DNA from: Tubulanus polymorphus
Taxonomy: Eukaryota; Nemertea; Palaeonemertea; Tubulaniformes; Tubulanidae
DNA length: 64,000 nt
NCBI RefSeq assembly: GCF_964204645.1
Contig: NC_134028.1
Span: forward strand, 12,877,001-12,941,000
Direction of reading: 5' to 3'
Below the pieces are notes generated by a model, which saw nothing but the letters and a program-made list of their open reading frames with translations, ran no database searches and was not told the DNA's origin. Position numbers and translations under genes: made by a program. Positions 54,809-64,000 of this stretch are shown here, one piece after another (position 1 is the first letter of the stretch; each line of letters begins with the position of its first letter).

Positions 54809-55192
54809 TTAATCCATTAATAATATTTTAGATTTAGTTTCATTTGATTTATTTTCTAGTATGATAGGTTTATTATCATTGGAATCATCTTTATCATCGG
54901 ATTTGAATTTTGATTTATATATTACACCGGATAATATAATAATTGTGATTAACCCAATTGTAATATATAAGTAATTATTTCTTCTACTATTAGAAGAATT
55001 AGATGGATTATTATTTGAATCAATACCACCGTGTGGGTGCCGTACGGCATCATCAGATAATTTCTGTGATTCATTTATATCAGTTAATTTCTTTTTCTTA
55101 GCTTTTTTTAATTCTGATGATCTTTTACCTAATTCTCTTGCCCATTTAATTTGTTTCTCGGATCTAGCCTTTTTCTTAACTCCATCACTCAT
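54809..55192 (-). CDS. One-TM basic protein (E3)
   Basis: 127 residues, open. The N-terminus is rich in Lys/Arg (DGVKKKARSEKQIKWARELG), followed by a serine/asparagine spacer, a transmembrane segment (NYLYITIGLITIIILSGVIY), and a charged tail ending KILLMD. The ATG overlaps the end of the upstream gene (ATGAGTGA). It may be coupled to that gene in translation. Function unknown. Confidence 0.68.
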   Translation of the reverse strand: MSDGVKKKARSEKQIKWARELGKRSSELKKAKKKKLTDINESQKLSDDAVRHPHGGIDSNNNPSNSSNSRRNNYLYITIGLITIIILSGVIYKSKFKSDDKDDSNDNKPIILENKSNETKSKILLMD

Positions 55193-55787
55193 TTATTTTA
55201 GTTAATTTTTGTTCTGATTCATTTTCTGTTTCGACGTTTTGTTGTAGTACATCTGTTTCGTTCTTACCTGATTTATATTCCATAGGTTTGATGTTCGAAA
55301 ATGTTATAACTCCAGTAGAAATCAATGTCATAACCGATCCTAATTGAAATGAAGCATAACCAACCCATTTTTGTAATTCAGTCATAACTAAGTAGTCATT
55401 TTTCAAATCACTATATAATTTATTTTCATCATCAATTGGTATTAACTGGTTACATAACTTAGAATAACATTTGACAATACCATCACTTATAGAGTCGTTT
55501 ATTCTAGCTAATCTTGACTCTTCATAAATCTTAAAATATTTTATTACTTTATCGGGTTTCATAGAGTCTAGTTCTTGAAAAGTTATTATTTTTCCTAAGA
55601 AGTCCTTAGATTTCCCGCCAGCAATTAATAATTCAAGATGATGCTTACAATATAAATAGTATTCATAATCTATATTGTTATTAACTTGAGCACAATTAGT
55701 TGCAACTGTATCTTTATTATCACTTATACCCAAATCATCTAATGTTTTTTCAATATCAATACTATTCTTAGTAGATTTCTTTGACAT
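55185..55787 (-). CDS. Conserved Polinton protein of unknown function (E3)
   Basis: 200 residues, open, and collinear with the E1 gene, differing mainly after SDNKD. The hydrophobic segment GYASFQLGSVMTLISTGVIT is retained. The conserved KHHLELLIAGGKSKDFLGKI block is its most characteristic part. Confidence 0.7.
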   Translation of the reverse strand: MSKKSTKNSIDIEKTLDDLGISDNKDTVATNCAQVNNNIDYEYYLYCKHHLELLIAGGKSKDFLGKIITFQELDSMKPDKVIKYFKIYEESRLARINDSISDGIVKCYSKLCNQLIPIDDENKLYSDLKNDYLVMTELQKWVGYASFQLGSVMTLISTGVITFSNIKPMEYKSGKNETDVLQQNVETENESEQKLTKINE

Positions 55788-56090
55788 TTATATTAAAGAA
55801 AAAAAGCAAAAAAAAATATTATAAGTATTCTTCAAATGATATTAGATAGTTAAAGTTAAAGAACTCTAGTATTGACTACTGATACTAGCTATTTGAATTT
55901 AAAGAATTTCTATTCGGATCTATTCAAAATATAAAGTATTCTCTTCTTGAAAAGAAAATATTAAAAATATAACAGAATTCACTAGCAGTTGAAGTTATTG
56001 TTTTTTTAATATATTTTATTTGAATTCTATTTGATATCTCACTACTATTGTCTATCTATTAGGAGCAGTAACTATAACTGTCCAGATAAG
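55788..56090. promoter_or_regulatory. Intergenic region with inverted repeats (E3)
   Basis: It holds CTTCTTGAAAAGAAAAT, pieces of AATACTATT/CTAGTATT, and a T-rich stretch next to the downstream start. Its counterparts are at 12288-12558 and 63030-63347. The AAATTTCTATTCGGATCTAT-like tract is shared with the latter. Confidence 0.4.
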
Positions 56091-56765
56091 TCATTTCGGA
56101 TCCTTGATATCAAATTCCTCAACATATTGTTCATTCTGTGGGTTACTATTCCACCAATCAATAAATTTCCTTGCTTTATTCAACTGTTCCAAATATAATT
56201 GTAAATCTAGTTTATTAGATTTGGTTTGATTTTCTTTCTTTTCTAAAGGCCTTAAATTTTTCCAACCCCAAATAAGTTTTTTATTGTATTCATCATTCAT
56301 GTTAAATTTAGATATTGGTAACACGTGATCAATGTGGTAATAATCCCCATAATTATCTATATTCATTTTATCATCGAATTGAAATATTATCCATGATTTG
56401 AGAAATTCATCTGAACAACCCAATAAATTAGATAGTGTTTCTGAATGCGTTTCTTTGTTGAATAATTGTGTTAATCTAGACCTTAAGCATTGTTTCAATC
56501 TAAAATTAAGATCTGTTTGATATCTTTCTCTCATATATTTTGTCATATAATAATTATAATGTTTTATATTATCTTCTCGATATTGTTTGGTGTATAGTTT
56601 AGTACAAGTTTTACAACAATATTGAAAACCATCTTTGCTAATCTTACGCTTACTAAATTCTGTTAATGATTTATCTAATTCACATTTAGAACATTTCTTG
56701 TAATATATGTTTATAACGCCAGTGTTATTTGTAATATTGATAGTTTGTGGTTGTTCTGGTTCCAT
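56091..56765 (-). CDS. HNH endonuclease with zinc ribbon (E3)
   Basis: 224 residues, open. A zinc ribbon uses C25/C28 and C51/C54 (CSKCELDK, CCKTC). The HNH core contains H144, D146 and H147 (YYHIDHVLPISKF), N170 (NLRPLE) and N179. Similar stand-alone HNH enzymes act as homing or group-I-intron nucleases in phages and large DNA viruses. Here it is a fixed gene next to the element end in every copy, so a role in terminus processing or element spread is possible. The start has the early-type motif (minus, 56763-56783). Confidence 0.85.
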   Translation of the reverse strand: MEPEQPQTINITNNTGVINIYYKKCSKCELDKSLTEFSKRKISKDGFQYCCKTCTKLYTKQYREDNIKHYNYYMTKYMRERYQTDLNFRLKQCLRSRLTQLFNKETHSETLSNLLGCSDEFLKSWIIFQFDDKMNIDNYGDYYHIDHVLPISKFNMNDEYNKKLIWGWKNLRPLEKKENQTKSNKLDLQLYLEQLNKARKFIDWWNSNPQNEQYVEEFDIKDPK

Positions 56766-56907
56766 TTATTATACATATTTTTTTACTAAAACTGATTTAT
56801 TTTTGTTTGAAATCTATGTGCTGCTCTTTTCCATTCCTTGTTCTTTTTCATTCCTCGCCGCCGTAGTTGATAAATCATTTCGATTCCTTGATATCAAAAT
56901 CATACAA
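56766..56907 (-). other. Remnant of HNH-tail duplication (E3)
   Basis: On the minus strand it reads DIKESK, then a decayed match to the segment after the chimeric gene of E1 (11490-11580). This suggests that both elements once had the same duplicated HNH tail next to this terminus. Confidence 0.45.
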
Positions 56908-57480
56908 GCGGCCGGCCATTTATGGCCGGTTTTGCTTAATGCGCATGCGTTAAACATAATTATATATTCATTCTATAAATTCTGTAAAATAGAAACGACC
57001 GACATGAAATATCAAAACGTGTTCGCATTAGGCAAAACCGCTCTTATTGGAGCGTTTTTGCTTAATGCGCATGCGCTAATCATAATTATATATTCATTCT
57101 ATAAATTCTGTAAAATAGAAACAACACATGTGTTACATGTATCACTTGCGGCCATTTATGGCCGGTTTTGCTTAATGCACATGTGTTAATCATAATTATA
57201 TATTCATTCTATAAATTCTGTAAAATAGAAACAACATATGCGTTACATGCGTTGCATGCGTTACATGCAGCCATTTGTGGCCGGTTTTGCTTAATGTATA
57301 TGTGTTAATCATAATTATATATTCATTCTATAAATTCTGTAAAATAGAAACAACTGAACATAGAAAATTCAAACGCATTCATGTCTGCGTCACATGCGTT
57401 ACATGTGTTACATGCGGCCATTTATGGCCGGTTTTGCTTAATGCGTATGTGTTAAACATAATAGAAACGACTGAACATAA
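56908..57480 (+). repeat. Tandem satellite of five variable units
   Basis: Units contain GGCCATTTATGGCCGGTTTT, GCTTAATGCGCATGCG and a constant core ATTCATTCTATAAATTCTG-TAAAATAGAAAC. Unit length is about 90-150 bp because of variable ACATGCGTT-type filler. Internal palindromes (GGCCATTTATGGCC, CGCATGCG) recur in most units. Absent from E1 at this position. Confidence 0.85.
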
Positions 57481-58505
57481 AAATTCACAAATCAGATTTA
57501 CACAATACATTATACAAGTTGTTCAGTCATTTCTTCTAATACATCATTTGATTTCTATAAATACAATTTATAATTACAAACATTTTTTCAATTGCTGGTA
57601 AATATTTAACTACATCAACAAATGATAAACTTAATCATTGGAGTCTCAATGTTTTTGAAATTCTTATATTTCTTCTTCGATCTTTTGGTGATTCTATTGG
57701 TTTGATATCCATTGTTGTTGATTCCTCAGTCAGAAAGAGTATCTTGAGTTTCTCTATCGCTTCTTGATGTGTATGATGTTTTATTAATCTAAAAGATATT
57801 AGCGGCAACTCTAACTATCTAAAAGATATACTAAATACACTTAAATATATCTAAAGGTTTCATATTTAATAGCTCTAATAACTACAACAAACAGTACTTA
57901 CATTTAGATTTATAATTGTAAACTATAAACTCCTAATTTCGTTTCGAAAGATAGAATATCCTGAGCACAATATTACAGCGTATATCCATTTCCGGGGCGA
58001 TTTCTAGAATGACACGTCGTTGATTATACCACGTCATCTAGTTCCGGCGCGCCTTTCTAGAATATTCTACACGTTTCTGATTATGACGTGTCATAATATC
58101 TCGTTGTTATAGTAACAACCGTAACAGCTGCGAATTTATAGATTTATTCTATAGCTCTGTACATTGAATGTATATAGGCTCAAATAGAATCATGTTTTAG
58201 TATAAACATCTAGAACAAGCGTGTTGAGACTTGTAAATTATGAGATTTGTGATTCGCTAACGTTCGCCGTATACACAACGCGTTGAAGTTGAAAAAAATC
58301 AATAATAAAAGCATTTAGATCAATGAAATTAATTAACTCTTTACAATTGAAATATAAGGTGGTAATATATGTTTACTAGAGTTAATACAACCAACTATAT
58401 AGCTGAGTATTATCGGGTGTTTATAACGATTCAACGTATTTTTCACTATGTGTTGAGTTCCTTAATTCGATAAATGTTTTTGCTTTAACCAACTGGACTA
58501 AAAAC
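57481..58505. other. Unassigned DNA inside E3
   Basis: About 1 kb without gene or Polinton similarity. A stretch of ~90 bp (57880-57970) matches 62430-62510 in inverted orientation (AGGAGTTTA, TGTAAGTACTGTTT). The block is probably a foreign repeat inserted near the terminus. Confidence 0.5.
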
Positions 58506-58940
58506 AAATGTGTTCTAGTTTTATTGTGTCTTGCTTTTTGAGACTTGTCTATATCGATATTACATGTTGGGCAGTAGTACTTATTTGCTTCCATTTTAAT
58601 ACTATATTTTTTATTAAAATTGATTTTAGAAGTTCAATGATTTAAATGTTATTCATATATATGAATATTTTAAGAGTAATAGGGGTAATAGGCTTTCAGG
58701 TTAAAGGTTGAACGGGCGGGTGAGTAAAAATGAAAAACATAAAAATAATTACAATTTCTACTTGAATTAGGAGTGAAACTCATGAAAATGAAAAATAAAT
58801 TCGAGCGTGTGAGAATTTATTTTTCATTTTTATGAGTTTCGCGAGTAATTCAAGTAGAAATTGTTATTATTTTTATGTTTTTCATTTTTACGAGCTCGAC
58901 CGTTCGACCTTTGGCCTGAAAGCCTATTACCCCTATTACT
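58506..58940. repeat. E3 right terminal inverted repeat, type-B palindrome
   Basis: The palindrome at 58675-58940 plus spacer and 89 bp of POLB start on the minus strand (start codon at 58594) mirrors 40534-40968. I found no mismatch in the palindrome by eye. Confidence 0.92.
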
Positions 58941-60176
58941 GGAGTTATATAAGTCCTTCTAAGATTTCTAGAATATCTAATGCTATTAAAGCAGAAAGAT
59001 CACATCATATAATTACACATAATCCTTCAAATATTAATCCCGATGAAACTTTATATGTTAGAATTCCTAGATTAACACAAAATACTTTTTATGTTCCAAA
59101 TAGTATTTATTTATCTGCCGATATAAAAGTAATCGGTAATAATAATAATTATGTTGTTGATAATGTTGGAAGATTAAAAATTAAAATTTTTTAATTTGAT
59201 TAAAAAGTTAACTATAAAGATTGGTCCAGAAACATTAGATGATTATAATTTATTTATGCATTATAAAGATTTATGGTTAACTAAAGAAAATAGAAATAAT
59301 ATGATATTTCAAGGCATCCAATCAGAAAACCAAAATATATTAAGATCAGAAGCTAATAGCACAATATTAACTAATGCTGTAGATAAATTGATAAAAAGTA
59401 TATATGGAAGCAAATATAAAATTCCATTAGACTTTGAATTGATAAATAACAATGCGCCTTTATATAAATACGCAATTCAAGAAGATGTTATATTCGAAAT
59501 AACATTTGCTCCTGTTAATGAAATTGTAATATCTAGCGTTATTAAAGATATGGGTTATAAATTATCGAATATATGTTTAGAATATGATACAGTAACTGAT
59601 GAAAATATTGCAAGTATAATTCAAACTCAATACAATCAAGGATTTTCATTATTATATGATTATATTGATAAATTTAAAACTGTAACTATTAATGCAAATG
59701 ATGAAATAATTAATGAGAATATTAACTTCCCAGGTATATTAATATTTTTTACCATTGCAACATATACTAATGGCGCAATAAATGTTGATAATTATTATAA
59801 TCCTGAAATAACAAAAGTAGAAATAACTATCGAAGGAATAGCAAATAAAATATTTTGTCAAGGAGTGATATTGATTGATCAATGGCCAGAAATTAGAAAA
59901 CATTTTATGAATGAAAAAGTAAAATCATCTGAAAATTGTAACATTAATCAAATTGATTATTATACCGGCAATAAATATGCATTATGGTTAGATTTTAGAA
60001 CAACAGAGGATAATTCATCACATGGTCCTGGAAAAAAACTACAGAACACTACAGATGGAATACAATTATTCATGACAAAGAATAAAGGAATCAAAAATTT
60101 CAAAATGCACATTTATATTATATCTGACGCGCAATTAAATATTGTAAATTCTCAATTAGATAGTGTTATGTATTAA
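58941..60176 (+). pseudogene. MCP: Major capsid protein of E2, remainder
   Basis: It continues from the duplicated GGAGTT. An insertion of about 20 bases near 59175-59195 introduces stops, after which the frame is open to 60176. Small in-frame losses remove residues before LDDYN and within NFPGIL compared with E3. YALWLDFRTTEDNSSHGPGK is retained. Confidence 0.88.
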
Positions 60177-60208
60177 AATTTTAACTTTAATAAAAATTTA
60201 TATAATAA

Positions 60209-60990
60209 ATGGAAGGAGGTAAAGTATATAAACATATTCCATACATCGATACACATGAAAATAATGATGGTTTATATTATGTAATACCTTGTAATATAGC
60301 TTTGATATTTGATCCTATTTTCAAAATTTATAAAACTAAACTAATAGAAATCGATAATAATAAAAGGGGTGTTGTTGATAATTTAAGTAATGTAATTGAT
60401 AATAATGTAATACCTTCTACATCTAATAATGTAATACCTTCTACATCAAATAATGTAATAGTGAAAATAGAAATTATTGTGATTATTGTAAAGGCGAATT
60501 TTCAAACGCTCCATCAAATTGGAATAAACATATGAATACAAGGGTACATATAAATAATGTTATAGAACGTGTTGGTTTAAAAGAATTTATAGAACACCCA
60601 TTTAGATATGTTACAAAGTTTGTTTCAAATCAAAAAGTAAATAGTAAAGAATTATATAAAGATTTATTATTAGCAACACCTAATAAAGATGAATTAGATT
60701 TAACCGATGCTAAGAAAATATTAGAATCAAACACTGTAAATGAAATATTAGGAGCAAACACTAATAAAGATAATAATGAAAATACAGGAAAGCGCATTGA
60801 TGATAAAGATTCTATGAAACTTAAATCAGAAAATAAAGATATAGTTTAGATGACTAATAAGTATATCAATAAACCAATTATTTATGAAGATACGGTAGAG
60901 CATTTGAATAAATTATTAGGGTCTGATGATGAATTGGAGAGTGATGATGAAAGTGATTCAGAAAGTAATTATCTAACACTCAAAAAGTAA
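60209..60990 (+). pseudogene. C2H2 zinc-finger protein of E2, frameshifted
   Basis: The first frame ends at 60535 after a deletion next to the VIPST tract. The second (60532-60849) carries the half-finger and DELDLTDAKK. Further lesions precede an acidic end near 60990. Confidence 0.7.
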
Positions 60991-61043
60991 TAAAGGTTGA
61001 AAATTGTATAAAATAATAGTAAATAAAAAAGGGGGTTTTAAGT

Positions 61044-61358
61044 ATTAAGGTATCTAATACGTATTTAATACATATCTAATACATATCTAATACATATCTA
61101 ATACATATCGAATACAATCTAATACATAAAATATCTTATTTTATAAACTGATATTCATATGGAAATTGAATCCTCAGTAATAATAAATAACCTTTATTAT
61201 TTTCAAACTAATTCATATATTAGTTGAAAAAATAAAAATAAATTGGTTGAAAATTGTATAAATAATATTTATTTTTAAAAAGGGGGTTTTAAGTAATTAA
61301 GGTATCTAATAGGGTATCAGGTATTAGGGTATCTAATAGGGTATCTAATACATAGGTA
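61044..61358. repeat. Two minisatellite blocks at a rearrangement (E2)
   Basis: Block 1 (61044-61136) is CATATCTAATA repeats. Block 2 (about 61300-61358) has the usual GGGTATCAGGTATTAGG form. Between them the zinc-finger gene's downstream sequence (GTTGAAAATTGTATA...GGGGGTTTTAAGT) is present a second time. Confidence 0.75.
61137..61225 (-). pseudogene. ATP: Remnant of packaging ATPase 3' end (E2)
   Basis: The stretch matching TTTATAAA...TATTCATATGGAAATTGAA corresponds to the last codons of the ATPase at 53113-53160. The rest of the gene is missing, marking the break in E2. Confidence 0.6.
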
Positions 61359-61362
61359 TATT

Positions 61363-61516
61363 TTAAACATATTTCAATATTTATATTTGTATGAGTTAGA
61401 TTTTTAAACATTAAAAGTGTTAGTAAAGTTTTATTGAAATAATTCATATATATTCATGAATAACATATTAATGAATAACTTCTAAAATCAATTTAGTAAA
61501 AAAATATGTATAATAA
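61363..61516. repeat. Terminus-proximal segment without palindrome
   Basis: It matches 7310-7450, including GAGTTAGATTTTTAAACATT and AAAAGTGTTAGTAAAG, the segment peculiar to the E2 left end. It then joins an early-type motif in front of the HNH gene. The palindrome itself is missing. Confidence 0.7.
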
Positions 61517-62170
61517 ATGGAACCAGAACAACCACAAACTATAAATATTACAAATAACACTGGTGTCATAAACATATACTACAAGAGGTGTTCTAAATGT
61601 GAATTAGATAAATTAGCTTTAACAGAATTTAGTAAGCGTAAGATTAGCAAAGATGGTTTTCAATATTGCTGTAAAACTTGTACTAAACTATATACCAAAC
61701 AATATCGAGAGGATAATATAGAACATTTTATTTATTATATGGCAGAATATATGAGAGAAAGATATCAAACAGATCTTAATTTTAGATTGAAACAATGCTT
61801 AAGATCTAGATTAACACAATTATTCAACAAAGAAACGCATTCAGAAACACTTTCTAATTTATTGGGTTGTACAGATGAATTTTTCATATCATGGATAATA
61901 TATCAATTCGATGATAAAATGAATATAGATAATTATGGTGAATACTTTCATATTGATCATGTGTTGCCGATTTCTAAATTTAACATGAATGATGAATACA
62001 ATAAAAAACTTATTTGGAGTTGGAAAAATTTAAGGCCTTTAGAAAAGAAGGAAAACATAATTAAATCTAATAAACTAGATATACAGTTATATTTAGATCA
62101 ACTGGATAAAGCAAAGACATTTGTTGAATTATGGAACTCAACACATAATGAAAAATACGTTGAATGTTAA
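61517..62170 (+). pseudogene. HNH endonuclease, 3' end displaced by an insertion
   Basis: 217 residues with intact ribbon and HNH core (FHIDHVLPISKF, NLRPLEKKEN). One codon is gained (DKLALTEF). The last codons are cut off by the insertion at 62165 and reappear at 63000-63028 (FIIKNPK, then TGA). Loss of the short tail may be tolerated. Confidence 0.8.
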
Positions 62171-62999
62171 ACGCTTAGAAAACCGGTTACTCTCGATCTA
62201 TGTCAAACCGCCTGTATGTAATTGTATTAGGTTGTTTACAAAAGCATCTGTCGCACGTTATATTCAGTTGAATAGGGTGTATCTCACTTGAATATTGATC
62301 GAATGTGCTATTTCAGTTGAAAAGGATTGATCAATTATATTACAAAGGAAGGAACATCTGTTGCACCAGATAGTATTTAGCTAGTGAATAACTGGCAGTT
62401 ATAAACGCGCAGCACATAAGCATAGGAACGTATAGGATATTCTCTCTATAAACACAATTTTAGGAGTTTACAGTTATAAATGTAAGTACTGTTTTTGTTG
62501 TTATTAAGGCGTTGGAAAACGCTAAACATGTAAAAATTATCCTGGTAAGATGCGCCACAAAATGGTCATGTTTAAGTGTTGTAATTAATATTTTACAACT
62601 ACAACTTCAAGTTAGTTTTATTCTACGCTAGATATTTGTCTTTTAGATAACAAAATGAAGACCATTGAATCAAGAAAGTGAAGATAGATGGATGTGGAAT
62701 CAGAAATAATGGATATTTCAACTCATGAGACTGTAGCAGTTTAGCCATACTGTATAGGCTTCCAATGCATTACGTTTGTCGGAATTTCAATTCCGTCATT
62801 AAGCTGTTGTTAATGACACACAGTGACAAATGTTGTATTATACTTTATTGATTCCTGCATTCCACGCATAACTTACCGGGCCTGAGTGGAGCGGCTTGGA
62901 ATGTGGAAATCGATAATGATTGTAGAATTAAATATATGTGTGTTTATGAAATAGTATTTCCACCAGTCGTTTCTTTGAATTTATTTTCAGTTTTAGGAT
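62165..62999. other. Insertion of unassigned DNA in HNH gene
   Basis: About 835 bp between KYVE and the HNH tail. It has no coding region. The portion 62430-62510 matches 57880-57970 inverted. Boundaries TGTTAAACGC and TTTTCAG are not matched by a clear target duplication. Confidence 0.6.
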
Positions 63000-63029
63000 T
63001 TATTATCAAGAATCCGAAATGACTTATCT

Positions 63030-63347
63030 GGACAGTTATAATTACTGCTCCTAATAGATAGACAATAGTAGTGAGATAATCTAAATCCTAATTTAAATAA
63101 AAAGTATTTAAAAAACAATAACTTCAACAAGCTAGTGAATTCTATTATATTTTTAATACTTTCTTTTCAAAAAGAATACTTTATATTTTGAATAGATTCA
63201 AATAGAAATTCTTTAAATTCAAATAGCTAGTATCAGTAGTCAATACTAGAATTCTTTAACTTTAACTATCTAGTATTAATCTAAAGAGATACTGGTATCA
63301 TTTTATAATACTTATAATATTTTTCTTATTAAATTTCTCTAATATAA
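63030..63347. promoter_or_regulatory. Intergenic region with inverted repeats (right end)
   Basis: It contains CTTTCTTTTCAAAAAGAAT, AATAGAAATTCTTTAAATTC and TAGTATCAGTAGTCAATACT. It is the counterpart of 12288-12558. Confidence 0.4.
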
Positions 63348-64000
63348 ATGTCAAAGAAATCGAGTAAGAATAGTATTGATATTGAAAAAACATTAGATGA
63401 TTTAGGTATTAGTGATAATAAGGATCCAGTTGTTTCTAATTCTATTCAAGTTAATAACAATATTGATTATGAATACTATTTATATTGTAAACACCATCTT
63501 GAGTTACTAATTGCTGGCGGGAAATCTAAACAATTTTTAACTAAGACCATTACTTTTCAAGAACTAGACTCTATGAAACCAGATAAAGTAATAAAATATT
63601 TTAAGATTTATGAAGAAGCTAGATTGGCCCGAATAAATGATTCTATTTCAGATGGTATTGTCAAATGTTATTCTAAGTTACGTAACCGGTTGATACCAAT
63701 TGATGATGAAAATAAATTATATAGTGATTTGAAAAATGACTATTTAGTTATGACTGAATTACAAAAATGGGTTGGTTATGCTTCATTTCAATTAGGATCG
63801 GTTATGACATTAATTTCTACTGGCGTCATAACATTTTCGAACATCAAACCTATGGAATATAAATCAGGTAAGAACGAAACAGATGTACTACAACCAAACG
63901 TCGAAACAGAAAATGAATCAGAACAAAAATTAACAAATAAATGTGTGATGGAGTTAAAAAAAAGGTTAAATCCGAGAAACAAATTAAATGGGCAAGAGAA
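63348..64000 (+). pseudogene. Conserved Polinton protein of unknown function, fused end
   Basis: It starts MSKKSSKNSIDIEKTLDDLG. A two-base loss before the usual stop lets the frame run past KLTNK into the next gene's region without a stop before the window edge. The conserved body and hydrophobic segment are present. Confidence 0.68.
63943..64000 (+). CDS. One-TM basic protein, start only
   Basis: MCDGVKKKVKSEKQIKWARE runs off the window. The start codon overlaps the displaced end of the previous gene. Confidence 0.6.

Larger units (their letters stand above)
40534..58940 (+). mobile_element. Polinton/Maverick element E3 inserted in E2 MCP
   Basis: 18,407 bp, with identical-looking 435-bp terminal inverted repeats and a perfect 6-bp duplication, GGAGTT (40528-40533 and 58941-58946). 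It has the complete gene set in Polinton order. It is the youngest of the three copies by terminal-repeat identity, yet several genes are broken (POLB, MCP, ATPase, integrase tail). The right flank between the HNH gene and the terminus holds a tandem satellite and about 1 kb of unrelated DNA. Confidence 0.92.
6857..61362 (+). mobile_element. Polinton/Maverick element E2, split by E1 and E3
   Basis: E2 begins with a type-A palindromic end at 6857, followed by POLB (7454). POLB is interrupted by E1 at 10797 and resumes at 31818. OB-like, minor capsid, small membrane genes and the long coiled-coil gene follow. The major capsid gene is interrupted by E3 at 40534 and resumes at 58941. The zinc-finger gene and a minisatellite come next. 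Its remaining genes should converge on the minus strand, but instead a rearrangement occurs near 61137-61362. The HNH end beyond it on the plus strand may be the E2 right half in inverted orientation. Confidence 0.85.

Noticed and set aside
56707-57601. Plus-strand open frames over the satellite
   Set aside because: They arise from the tandem repeat and antisense of the HNH gene. The peptide repeats (NAHALIIIIYSFYKFCKIET) simply mirror the satellite units.
62165-62999. Spliceosomal intron in the HNH gene
   Set aside because: There is a TTTTCAG near the 3' side but no GT donor at the 5' side, and the other copies have no intron there. An insertion fits better.
62165-62999. Solo LTR (TG...CA ends)
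   Set aside because: The ends TGTTAA and TTTTCA are weak and no matching target duplication flanks them.

Overview
This window looks like AT-rich repetitive DNA from an animal nuclear genome, probably an aquatic invertebrate. The host repeats (Ty3/gypsy remnant, Penelope-like element, Helentron/pearl-like insertions with ~154-bp core repeats) would fit a mollusc, but this is weak inference. I see no host gene. Most of the window is made of integrated Polinton/Maverick (adintovirus-like) elements. They encode a protein-primed type DNA polymerase B, a retrovirus-like integrase with chromodomain, a FtsK/HerA-type packaging ATPase, a hexon-like major capsid protein, a penton-like minor capsid protein and small membrane proteins.

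Layout: 1-1526 is a decayed Ty3/gypsy element on the minus strand. 3800-5135 holds two old Polinton end fragments. 5401-6135 is the 3' part of a Penelope-like element with a GIY-YIG domain and a hammerhead-like motif. Polinton E2 starts at 6857 and is the oldest of the three large copies. E1 (10797-31817, inverted) is inserted in the E2 polymerase gene, and E3 (40534-58940) is inserted in the E2 major capsid gene. Both insertions have Polinton-type 6-bp target duplications: AATATA/AATATT for E1 and GGAGTT/GGAGTT for E3. E2 then continues at 58941 and is rearranged at a minisatellite near 61040-61360. Beyond that point an HNH endonuclease end runs in the opposite direction from the one expected. 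Two related non-Polinton elements (17757-21939 and 34702-37090) sit in E1 and E2, and the first carries two further insertions.

The Polinton gene order, read from the polymerase end, is: POLB, OB-like protein, minor capsid, five small or membrane proteins, a long coiled-coil/membrane protein, major capsid, zinc-finger protein. A minisatellite follows. On the other strand, converging on it, are HNH nuclease, a small protein, a one-TM protein, integrase-chromodomain and packaging ATPase. I recognise no adenain/Ulp1-type protease. Nearly every large gene carries nonsense or frameshift lesions, so no copy here looks fully autonomous, although several small genes and E3 penton and integrase catalytic domains are open.

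The most unusual features are these. Each element end is itself a 266-405 bp foldback palindrome. Start codons are preceded by two distinct promoter-like motifs that split the genes into two classes. The terminal repeat contains the first zinc finger of POLB, so the opposite end also encodes a finger. Shared lesions between copies suggest that already defective elements were mobilised in trans.
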